Assembly: GCA_964616985.1 (NCBI GenBank)
Contig: CAZTVF010000201.1
Location: 1-5,336 of the forward strand
Source: CAZTVF01 sp964616985
GTDB lineage: Bacteria; Planctomycetota; Phycisphaerae; SM23-33
Direction: 5' to 3'
Length of the DNA: 5,336 bases
Shown here: positions 1 through 5,336 of the stretch, one piece after another
How positions within the stretch are numbered: position 1 is the first letter of the stretch
Layout: each line of letters begins with the position of its first letter
Made by a program: the position numbers and the translations under genes
The notes under the pieces: model-generated
What the model was told of the DNA's origin: nothing
The model's input: only the letters and a program-made list of their open reading frames with translations
Database searches by the model: none

Positions 1-1
1 A

Positions 2-823
2 AGTTTTAATAAACTTTACCGCCACGATCCCCGCTATGAGCAGCAGGCCCAGGAAGTCGCCAAGCGAATGCTGAATTCCCAGGCCCCGGCCGAGGTCCGC
101 ATCCAGGCCGACGTGTTTATGATGCACAATGACCTCATGGCCAACAAGAACGCCCCGGACAAGGTCGCCAAACTCATCCGCGACTTCCTCGCCCGCTGGG
201 ACAGCACCTCGGTCAAGCCCATGTCCCTGATCTACGGCGTGCGCACCTCCATCGACCTGGGCGTTTTCGACCTGGCCGAGGAACTCATCGGCAAGCTCAA
301 GACCGAGTTCGCCGACAACCAGATGGCCGACGGCTTCCTGGACGGCCTCAACTACGGCAAGATCTTCGACGCCAACCTGACCAAGCTCGACGGCGGCAAG
401 CTGAGCCTGCCCAAGGACCTCCACGGCAAGATCGTCGTCGTGGAGTTCTGGGCCAGCTGGTGCGACCCCTGCAAGAAGGAAGCGCCCAAGATGAAGGAAG
501 CCTACACCAAGTACAAGCCCCTCGGCGTGGAGTTCGTCGGCATCAGCCTCGATCGCGAGAAGGATGACGCCGTGAAGTTCATCGCCGAGCACAAGCTCGA
601 CTGGATCCAGACCTACGACGGCGACCAGAACCCGGTGGCCGTGAAGTACCGCATCGAGGGCATCCCCACGATGTGGGTCATCAACAAGGAAGGCAAGGTC
701 GTCTCCGACAACGCTCGCGGCCAGATGACTGACGTGCTTGACCGGTTGCTGGGCGTGACCAGCGCCACCCAGCCGACGACGGCCCCTGCCACCGGGCCGG
801 CGGCCGCCCCCTCGCCGAAATAG
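2..823 (+). CDS. TlpA/ResA-like thioredoxin-fold protein, 5'-truncated
   Basis: Thiol-disulfide oxidoreductase or peroxiredoxin-like domain of the TlpA/ResA/AhpC-TSA group. Numbered from the Met at 68, the thioredoxin fold begins near residue 98 and carries FWASWCDPCKK with the CxxC redox pair at C132/C135 (bases 461-472). The cis-proline motif EGIPTMWVI has P200, and is followed by NKEGKVV, the usual last strands. About 95 residues before the domain look alpha-helical with no assigned function. The last 20 residues are Ala/Pro/Thr-rich and probably disordered. The Met at 68 is unlikely to be the start: the frame is open for 22 more codons to the window edge (SFNKLYRHDPRYEQQAQEVA...), reads as plausible protein, and no ribosome binding site precedes 68. 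Any signal peptide would lie outside the window. Relatives act on extracytoplasmic thiols, but the partner cannot be named. The domain call is firm; the specific role is unknown. Confidence 0.9.
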   Translation, partial: SFNKLYRHDPRYEQQAQEVAKRMLNSQAPAEVRIQADVFMMHNDLMANKNAPDKVAKLIRDFLARWDSTSVKPMSLIYGVRTSIDLGVFDLAEELIGKLKTEFADNQMADGFLDGLNYGKIFDANLTKLDGGKLSLPKDLHGKIVVVEFWASWCDPCKKEAPKMKEAYTKYKPLGVEFVGISLDREKDDAVKFIAEHKLDWIQTYDGDQNPVAVKYRIEGIPTMWVINKEGKVVSDNARGQMTDVLDRLLGVTSATQPTTAPATGPAAAPSPK

Positions 824-850
824 TCCCGGCCTCGCCTGCCGGTTTCGAAC

Positions 851-893
851 AAAGCTTAACCGTGCGCTTCAGCGGCGCACGGTTAAGCTTTTC
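851..893. terminator. Perfect 17-bp hairpin terminator between convergent genes
   Basis: Bases 851-867 are exactly complementary to 875-891 around a 7-base loop (868-874). The stem ends in a short T run (889-892) in the plus direction. It lies 27 bases after the stop of the thioredoxin-fold gene and about 75 bases beyond the stop of the minus-strand gene at 966-1367. It therefore could serve as a shared intrinsic terminator. The minus-strand side has only three T before a G, so termination in that direction is probably weaker. Confidence 0.8.
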
Positions 894-965
894 TATTGAT
901 GCTGCGGCAGGACGAGGGCGCGCGACGATGCTGCCAGAATCAGTCCAGGTGGAATTCGCTCGCCC

Positions 966-1367
966 TTACATCCCGAGGCGGGTGAGGGCGAAGTAGAGCG
1001 CGACGCCGGCGAAGGCGCCCAGGATGACCAGGGAGGTCTGCCCGGCGAGCGTGTGCAGGAACGACCCGCCTGCCACGGGGGCCATGCGGGTGGGAAATGG
1101 CTCGCCCTCGGCCGCCGGGGCCTGCAACGGCGAGACGGTCGGCTGGGTGTCCTGGGGGGCGGCAATCACCGCCACCGCCTGCTTGGGCGCCGCTTCGGCC
1201 CCCGGCGATGAAATCGGCGGCGTCACGGGCACATACTGCCCTTCCTTCGGCGTGACGGCAAGCTCCTCAACCTGGCCCGACGCCAGGTTGTCCAGCAGGG
1301 CCTCGTCGGCGGCTGTTGCCGGGCCGGCGGGCACGTCCAGAATGTCGTTCTGGTTGACCATGAGCAT
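966..1367 (-). CDS. Small Pro/Ala-rich protein with a C-terminal membrane anchor
   Basis: Hypothetical protein of 133 residues; I do not recognise a family. Three parts can be seen. Residues 1-45 are mildly acidic (NQNDILDVPAG..., DEALLDNLASGQVEEL). Residues 46-100 are a low-complexity linker rich in Pro, Ala, Thr and Gln. Residues 111-129 are a single hydrophobic helix (TSLVILGAFAGVALYFALT) followed only by RLGM. This gives a tail-anchored layout with most of the protein presumably cytoplasmic. There is no signal peptide and no Cys. The start at 1367 has a second in-frame Met two codons later; neither has a Shine-Dalgarno site. It was chosen over the overlapping plus-strand frame (1024-1398) because it has an ordered composition, a clean anchor, and fits between a terminator and a divergent spacer. 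It is convergent with the thioredoxin-fold gene and divergent from the kinase-like gene. Confidence 0.6.
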   Translation of the reverse strand: MLMVNQNDILDVPAGPATAADEALLDNLASGQVEELAVTPKEGQYVPVTPPISSPGAEAAPKQAVAVIAAPQDTQPTVSPLQAPAAEGEPFPTRMAPVAGGSFLHTLAGQTSLVILGAFAGVALYFALTRLGM

Positions 1368-1383
1368 TTATTGTAAACCGCAT

Positions 1384-1409
1384 CCGGAAAAAAGATAGTC
1401 CATTTCCGG
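1384..1409. promoter_or_regulatory. Inverted repeat in the divergent spacer, possible operator
   Basis: CCGGAAA (1384-1390) and TTTCCGG (1403-1409) are perfect 7-base inverted arms with a 12-base AT-rich centre. They lie 17-42 bases upstream of the minus-strand gene start at 1367, within the 145-bp spacer (1368-1512) that must hold promoters for both divergent genes. The position suits a repressor site or a short hairpin in the leader of the minus-strand gene. I saw no convincing -35/-10 pair for either direction. Two 7-base arms can arise by chance, so this is a weak call. Confidence 0.25.
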
Positions 1410-1512
1410 CGATAACTTCCCGCAAAATAGTGATCTCTATCCATGCCTGCATAATCGCTCGCCGCCTTCACGCCGCGTTGATTCCCAGCCGCCGCGGCGA
1501 TAGAGTACGGCC

Positions 1513-2823
1513 ATGAGAGTCGTCATCACCGGACAGGTTGGATTGGACAAGCAGCGTTTCCTCGACCACGTCGTGCAGTTGGCCGCCGAACAAGGGTTCG
1601 ACGCCTCCGCATGCAACATCGGGCAGATGATGTACCGCGAGGCCCCCGACGTGGGGCCCGGGCGCATCCTCGACCTGCCGCTGAGCCGCCTCAACAGCCT
1701 GCGCCGCAGCGTTTTCAAGGACGTGCTCGCCCGCTGCCAGCAGCACAGCGGCGTGCTGGTCAATACCCACGCCACCTTCCGCTGGCGGCACGGCCTGTTC
1801 TACGCGTTCGACCACGACCAGATGCAGGCCCTCAACGCCGACCTCTACATCACGCTGGTGGACAACATCGACCGCGTGGACCCCCGCCTCACCCGCGCCG
1901 GCCACCACGACCACACCCTCAAGGACCTCATGGTCTGGCGAGAGGAGGAGATGCTGGCCACCGAACTGCTCTCGCAGATCGTTCGCGGCCACGGGTGCTT
2001 CTACATCATGGCCCGTGGAGGCGACGACTCGGCCGCCGTCGCGGTCTCGCGGCTGATCTTCGGGCCTCACCACAGGAAGGTGTACCTGAGCTTCCCCATG
2101 ACGCACCTGGCGGGCGAAGGCGCCGCCNNNNNNNNNNTCCTGGCCACCGAATTGCTGGCCCAGAGAGTCCGCGGCCACGGGTGCTTCTACATCATGGCCC
2201 GCGGCGGCGACGACGATGACCTGCAGACGGCCGAGATGCTGGTGAGGCTCATCTTCCGCCCCTATCTCAAGAAGGCGTACCTGAGCTTCCCGATGACGCA
2301 CGTCAGCGGCGAGGCCGGGGTCGCCATCCTGGCCGAGGTGGAGACCTTCCGCCGCCAGATGAAGCGGCACTTCGTGTGCTTCGACCCCGGCGACGTGGAG
2401 GAAAAGCCCCTGTGCGGCCTGGCGATGCAGGCAGTGCAGGCCGGCCACCGCACGGTGGAGACCGGCCCGGCGTCGCAGCGTTCGGTGATGGAGACCAGCG
2501 ACCTGGTGAACATCATCGCCGACATCGACGGCCAGATCTACGCCCGCGACTTCAAGCTCATCGACCAGTCGGACATGATCATCTCGCTGATCCCTCAGCT
2601 CGCCGACGGTCGGCCGGGGCTGTCCAGCGGCGTCGAGCGCGAACTGCAGCACGCCCACGAGGCCACCAAGGATGTGTTCGTGATCTGGCGGCCCCAGACA
2701 GCCCCCTCCCCCTTCGTCACCGAGACCGCCACGCGCGTCTTCCACACCACCGACGAGGCCGTCCGCTACTTCCACGACAACAACTACTTCCCCGCCCCCC
2801 CGACGGGGAGATTGTTCCAGTAA
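1513..2823 (+). CDS. Adenylate-kinase-like P-loop protein fused to a deoxyribosyltransferase-like domain, interrupted by an assembly gap
   Basis: 436 codons as assembled, including four unreadable ones. The N-terminal part (about residues 1-145) resembles archaeal-type adenylate kinases. A first strand and P-loop-like turn MRVVITGQVGLDKQ keeps G7, G10 and K13 but has Q14 where Ser/Thr normally binds Mg-phosphate. This is followed by a helix rich in Arg and a VLVNTHATFRWRHGL...LNADLYITLVDN segment like the kinase strand before its lid. The C-terminal part (about 256-425) starts AYLSFPMTH and contains DQSDMIISLIPQL, then GLSSGVERELQHA and VFVIW. This is the order seen in nucleoside 2-deoxyribosyltransferase folds, where a Glu at the E375 position is the nucleophile. 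A role in nucleotide handling or signalling is inference. Residues 148-205 and 210-270 are near-duplicates either side of the gap, so the true protein is probably about 374 residues. No clear Shine-Dalgarno site precedes the ATG. Confidence 0.8.
   Translation: MRVVITGQVGLDKQRFLDHVVQLAAEQGFDASACNIGQMMYREAPDVGPGRILDLPLSRLNSLRRSVFKDVLARCQQHSGVLVNTHATFRWRHGLFYAFDHDQMQALNADLYITLVDNIDRVDPRLTRAGHHDHTLKDLMVWREEEMLATELLSQIVRGHGCFYIMARGGDDSAAVAVSRLIFGPHHRKVYLSFPMTHLAGEGAAXXXXLATELLAQRVRGHGCFYIMARGGDDDDLQTAEMLVRLIFRPYLKKAYLSFPMTHVSGEAGVAILAEVETFRRQMKRHFVCFDPGDVEEKPLCGLAMQAVQAGHRTVETGPASQRSVMETSDLVNIIADIDGQIYARDFKLIDQSDMIISLIPQLADGRPGLSSGVERELQHAHEATKDVFVIWRPQTAPSPFVTETATRVFHTTDEAVRYFHDNNYFPAPPTGRLFQ
1952..2127 (+). 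repeat. Left copy of the duplicated block flanking the gap
   Basis: Encodes LATELLSQIVRGHGCFYIMA... through YLSFPMTHLAGEG and ends exactly at the N run. It matches the block at 2138-2322. The first 75 bases differ from the right copy at nine positions by hand count, mostly synonymous, then a variable stretch three codons shorter than in the right copy, then a conserved RLIF...YLSFPMTH segment. Confidence 0.85.
2128..2137. other. Assembly gap of ten N
   Basis: Ten unknown bases within the kinase-like gene. The frame happens to be kept across them, but ten N is likely a placeholder length rather than a measurement. The duplicated sequence starts at the first base after the gap and ends at the last base before it, as expected when two overlapping contigs were joined without merging. 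Confidence 0.99.
2138..2322 (+). repeat. Right copy of the duplicated block flanking the gap
   Basis: Encodes LATELLAQRVRGHGCFYIMA... through YLSFPMTHVSGEAG, offset by 186 bases from the left copy. It continues smoothly into the rest of the C-terminal domain, so this copy belongs to the downstream part of the gene. The variable centre (DDLQTAEMLV, against SAAVAVS on the left) carries a net three-codon length difference. Confidence 0.85.
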
Positions 2824-2849
2824 GGGCGCCAATCAAGTTCCCGCGAATC

Positions 2850-4964
2850 TCACACCATCTTCGGTTTCATCCCGTGCGTGACGGTGGCGGTGATGAGGGG
2901 GCGTTGGAGCATCATCGCGTGGCGGTCCAGAAGGTCGGGCGTGACGCTGTCGCCCAGGAAGAGGCGGAAGCGGAAGTCGTAGGTCCCGTGGTCGCCCACG
3001 GTAGGCCGCCGCGTGTCGGGCACGCGCGGGTCATGGTGCGCCATCAGCGGCGACCGCAGCAGCGTCAGTCGCACGCGGCCGCTCGTGGCATCCATGGCGA
3101 AGACGTCCGGGCACGCGATGCCCAGCCTCACGCCGCCGGGCAGTTCCAGCAGCGTCCAGTCCCGCAGTGGGCGCTCCGCCCCGTCCAGCCCGCGCCGCAG
3201 GTGGCCGCCCATGATGCCATCGATGCGGCCGGTCGCGCCGGCCGGCGTCGGCAGCGTCAGCTTGAGCACCTTGCGCACCTGCGTCCACTGCACGCGGAGC
3301 AGCCACTCGACGTACTCCTCGCCGGCGTAGACGCGGAACTCCGACCGCAACGCGTCGCCCGCGATCTCGCCCGCGGCGATGCACGACGCCACGAGCGGGC
3401 CCTTGTCCACCACCACGGCGTCCTGCCATTTCGCGGCCGCCTCCGCCGCCTCGCCGTAGCGGTCGATGCCGTGCGACCATGTGTCCGTCGGATCGTCGAT
3501 CAGTTCCAGACGAGGCACGACCACCCCCGCCGGCCAGCGAAGCTCGCCCCCGGCCGCGGCCGCCCCACGATTTGACGCGATGCCGTTCTCGGCGCTCACG
3601 CCGCTGGGGATGTCCAGCGCGGGCTTGCCGCTGGTGTCGAACCGCAGCACGCGCGTCTCGCCCGCCCGCAGCGCCAGCCGCACCAGCAGCCGCAACTGGT
3701 CCCAGGCCACGCACTCGGGCTCAACCTTCTGCAGCGGCACGTGGACGCCTTGCTCGTCGAGCAGCTGCCACGCCGCGCCCCACGACCGCCAGTCCATCCA
3801 CGGTTCGAAACTCGTGTAGCCATCGAAGTCGGCGTCGGACGCGTTCATCAGGACCACCCGCTGGCAGTCCTCCGCCGGCAGCGCCGCCGCGAGCCGCCGC
3901 ACCGCGTGATGCATGATCTCGTCGCCAGCCGCCGCCGCCCCGCCCAGCTGCGCCTCCACCTGACGGTACGCCGAGGGAATGCACGTGCCGCCGAACGTGT
4001 CGTGGAACTGGTGCGTGCATACGGTCCGCCAGGCCTCGTCGATCCGCCCCGCGTCGGCCGGCGAGGCCGAGCGCGCCGCCGCGATCTCCGCCTGCCGCAG
4101 CATGTGCTCGGCGCGGCGGACGGCGAGCTTGATCGGCCGGTACGCGGTGTAGCAGCCGACGGCGTGGTGCTGCAGTTCGCCGGTCACCAGCGGCAGGCGA
4201 TGGGTTTGCGCTGCGATGGCGTCGAAGAATCGCGACGGGGTGGAGAATACCGCCCGGCAGCCATCGATGGCATTGGCGTTCTGGCGGAACCACGCGATCT
4301 GCGCCTCCGTCGGGCCCCCGCCGTGATCGCCCACGCCGGCGAAGCACATCGTGTGCTCCACGCCCGGCGGCAGGTCGGCCAGGCTCGCGCGCAGGTGCTC
4401 CACGTCGCCGCTGTTCCAGGTGGCGTACTGCCGGGCGATGCGGAAGGTGGTCACCTCCGGGCCGCCCTCGTAGCCGCGCCAGCGGAACACGCGCCCCGGC
4501 AGGGACATCTCGTGCTCCTGTGGACGCATCATGATGTAGCGGTCCTGCCCCGCCGCCCGCATGTAGCCCGGCAGCGTGGCGGCGTGGCCGAACGAGTCGA
4601 TGTTGTACCCAATCCGCGGGAACGCGCCGAAGCGGTCGAGGAAGTATCGCTTGCCCATCTCGATCTGGCGTTCCATTCCCCAGCCGCTGGGCAGGTTGCA
4701 GTCCGGCTGCACCCACCAGCCGCCCACGATCTCCCACCGTCCCGCACGGACGTGCCCGCGGATGCGATCCATCAGCGGCGGGTCGATCTGCTCGATCTGG
4801 CCGTACACCCACGCCTCGCCCTGGGTGAAATACAGGTCGGGGTTGTTCTCCAGCCGCTCGCACGCGCTGCGGCAAGTCGCCAGCACGACGTCCAGCCCCT
4901 CCTGCCACGGCCACAGCCAGACCGGATCGATATGCGCGTTGAAGATGACGTGGATGGTGACCAT
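2850..4964 (-). CDS. Glycoside hydrolase family 38 alpha-mannosidase
   Basis: Zinc-dependent retaining alpha-mannosidase, about 704 residues. Numbered from the Met at 4964, the catalytic domain opens with VIFNAHIDPVWLWPW, where H11 and D13 fit the first two zinc ligands. GYNIDSFGHAATLPGY supplies the nucleophile D123. GVGDHGGGPT lies near 210-219, GELQHHAVGCYTAYRP near 262-277, and THQFHDTFGGTC holds H321, fitting the last zinc ligand. The C-terminal beta domains include MGGHLRRGLDG, LLRSPLMAHHDP and GTYDFRFRLFLGD, typical of the family end. All key residues appear intact. There is no signal peptide, so it should be cytoplasmic, probably trimming mannosides or imported mannose-containing oligosaccharides; the exact linkage cannot be told. 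It is on the short side for the family, but both ends are present. A Met at 4970 is also in frame, but the Shine-Dalgarno spacing favours 4964. It is convergent with the kinase-like gene, 26 bases apart, with no obvious terminator between, and has no sugar-transport neighbour in view. Confidence 0.93.
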   Translation of the reverse strand: MVTIHVIFNAHIDPVWLWPWQEGLDVVLATCRSACERLENNPDLYFTQGEAWVYGQIEQIDPPLMDRIRGHVRAGRWEIVGGWWVQPDCNLPSGWGMERQIEMGKRYFLDRFGAFPRIGYNIDSFGHAATLPGYMRAAGQDRYIMMRPQEHEMSLPGRVFRWRGYEGGPEVTTFRIARQYATWNSGDVEHLRASLADLPPGVEHTMCFAGVGDHGGGPTEAQIAWFRQNANAIDGCRAVFSTPSRFFDAIAAQTHRLPLVTGELQHHAVGCYTAYRPIKLAVRRAEHMLRQAEIAAARSASPADAGRIDEAWRTVCTHQFHDTFGGTCIPSAYRQVEAQLGGAAAAGDEIMHHAVRRLAAALPAEDCQRVVLMNASDADFDGYTSFEPWMDWRSWGAAWQLLDEQGVHVPLQKVEPECVAWDQLRLLVRLALRAGETRVLRFDTSGKPALDIPSGVSAENGIASNRGAAAAGGELRWPAGVVVPRLELIDDPTDTWSHGIDRYGEAAEAAAKWQDAVVVDKGPLVASCIAAGEIAGDALRSEFRVYAGEEYVEWLLRVQWTQVRKVLKLTLPTPAGATGRIDGIMGGHLRRGLDGAERPLRDWTLLELPGGVRLGIACPDVFAMDATSGRVRLTLLRSPLMAHHDPRVPDTRRPTVGDHGTYDFRFRLFLGDSVTPDLLDRHAMMLQRPLITATVTHGMKPKMV

Positions 4965-4972
4965 GAACATCG

Positions 4973-4978
4973 CTCCTT
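4973..4978 (-). promoter_or_regulatory. Shine-Dalgarno site that decides the mannosidase start
   Basis: The minus strand reads TAAAGGAGCG just before the gene. The AAGGAG core is 8 bases from the ATG at 4964 but only 2 bases from the in-frame ATG at 4970, so 4964 is the more likely start. It is the only strong site of this type before any gene in the window. Confidence 0.75.
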
Positions 4979-5170
4979 TATCTCAGGCCCAGGCCGGAAC
5001 CCGGCGACCGAAGAAGCTGCGTTGCATCGCCCGACGTTGCCTCTCCACACAAAACGGCTGGCAGCGGGCACCGGATGTTTCGCACGAGATAGATATCCTC
5101 ACGCGACGGCAAAGTCCATCCATGTTCCGCCTCGTCGCCCGTGAAGGCAGAGGCCTGATCGCGCCCGGCC
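4979..5170. other. Upstream region of the mannosidase gene, no gene seen
   Basis: About 190 bases between the mannosidase ribosome binding site and the repeat array. I see no credible coding frame; the long plus-strand frame through 3741-5144 is a shadow of the mannosidase gene. It should hold the mannosidase promoter. A weak minus-strand candidate is TTGCCG (about 5106-5111) followed by a TATCTATCTC stretch near 5089-5098, but the spacing is poor and I do not rely on it. Confidence 0.4.
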
Positions 5171-5336
5171 TTTCACTCCTCTCCCTCCAGGGAGAAGTCG
5201 GGCCGCAGGCTCGGGTGAGGGTGCGCCGCCTTTCACTCCTCTCCCTCCAGCGACAGGTCGGGCCGCAGGCCCGGGTGAGGGTGCGCCCGGCCTTTCACTC
5301 CTCTCCCTCCAGGGAGAGGTCGGGCCGCAGGCCCGG
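5171..5336. repeat. Tandem array of an approximately 60-bp hairpin repeat, truncated at the right edge
   Basis: Three head-to-tail copies start at 5171, 5231 and 5293, with periods of 60 and 62 bases; the third is cut by the window end. The ten bases before 5171 match the tail of a unit. Each unit holds two adjacent palindromes. The first is CCTCTCCCT/AGGGAGAGG (9-bp stem, two-base loop in copy 3), with one stem-end change in copy 1 and two mismatches in copy 2. The second is CGGGCC-GCA-GGCCCG, with one G-T pair in copy 1. The unit ends in GGGTGAGGGTGCGC. Sequence of this style is a common dispersed intergenic palindromic element in GC-rich bacterial genomes. No target-site duplication or coding capacity is visible. 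Confidence 0.85.

Noticed and set aside
1024..1398. 124-codon plus-strand frame antisense to the small membrane protein gene
   Set aside because: Composition lacks any coherent segment, and the start and end do not fit the surrounding terminator and spacer as well as the minus-strand gene does.
1940..1953. Internal ribosome binding site (AGAGGAGGAG) before the ATG at 1951
   Set aside because: It is explained by Glu codons in a continuous reading frame, is immediately adjacent to the ATG with no spacing, and the upstream domain continues through it.
1468..2832. Long minus-strand frame antisense to the kinase-like gene
   Set aside because: Its His/Val/Gly-rich translation has no motif, and it mirrors codon-position GC bias of the real gene; the plus-strand product has clear domain structure.
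2376..3575. 399-codon plus-strand frame spanning two genes
   Set aside because: Starts out of frame within the kinase-like gene and continues antisense through the mannosidase; composition is Arg/Pro/His-rich shadow.
3741..5144. 467-codon plus-strand frame
   Set aside because: Arg/Ala/His-rich shadow antisense to the mannosidase gene, whose catalytic motifs are intact on the other strand.
5122..5336. Plus-strand frame starting MFRLVAREG and open to the edge
   Set aside because: Almost entirely made of the palindromic repeat; the period shift from 60 to 62 bases breaks the repeated peptide in the third copy, so no coding constraint is seen.
5171..5336. CRISPR array
   Set aside because: The units are directly adjacent with no unique spacers, each unit contains two palindromes, and no cas gene is present.

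Overview
This is a GC-rich bacterial segment whose odd length, internal run of N and ragged ends suggest a complete small metagenomic or draft contig. It holds four protein-coding genes. The organism is probably a planctomycete of the Phycisphaerae type. That is an inference from three things: the high GC content, mostly absent Shine-Dalgarno sites, and a thioredoxin-family protein with an Ala/Pro/Thr-rich tail beside a kinase-like protein with a GQVGLDKQ loop. No rRNA or marker gene fixes the taxonomy.

Layout from left to right. Positions 2-823 (+) encode the 3' part of a TlpA/ResA-like thioredoxin-fold protein whose frame is open to the left edge, so its start lies outside. A perfect 17-bp hairpin at 851-893 sits between it and the convergent gene at 966-1367 (-), a small Pro/Ala-rich protein with one C-terminal membrane segment. 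A 145-bp divergent spacer (1368-1512) separates that gene from 1513-2823 (+). The latter encodes a two-part protein: an archaeal-adenylate-kinase-like P-loop domain followed by a domain resembling nucleoside 2-deoxyribosyltransferases. Its middle contains a 10-N assembly gap flanked by two diverged copies of the same roughly 60-codon block, most likely overlapping contig ends rather than a true duplication.

Positions 2850-4964 (-) encode a complete cytoplasmic family 38 glycoside hydrolase (alpha-mannosidase), convergent with the previous gene and with the only strong Shine-Dalgarno site in the window. The right end (5171-5336) is a tandem array of an approximately 60-bp hairpin-rich intergenic repeat that runs off the edge and probably caused the assembly to stop there.

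No two neighbouring genes share a strand, so nothing here looks like an operon or a cooperating system. There is no CRISPR array, transposase, phage gene, tRNA or rRNA. The points worth attention are the kinase/deoxyribosyltransferase-like fusion with its altered P-loop, the probable mis-assembly inside it, and the hairpin repeats.
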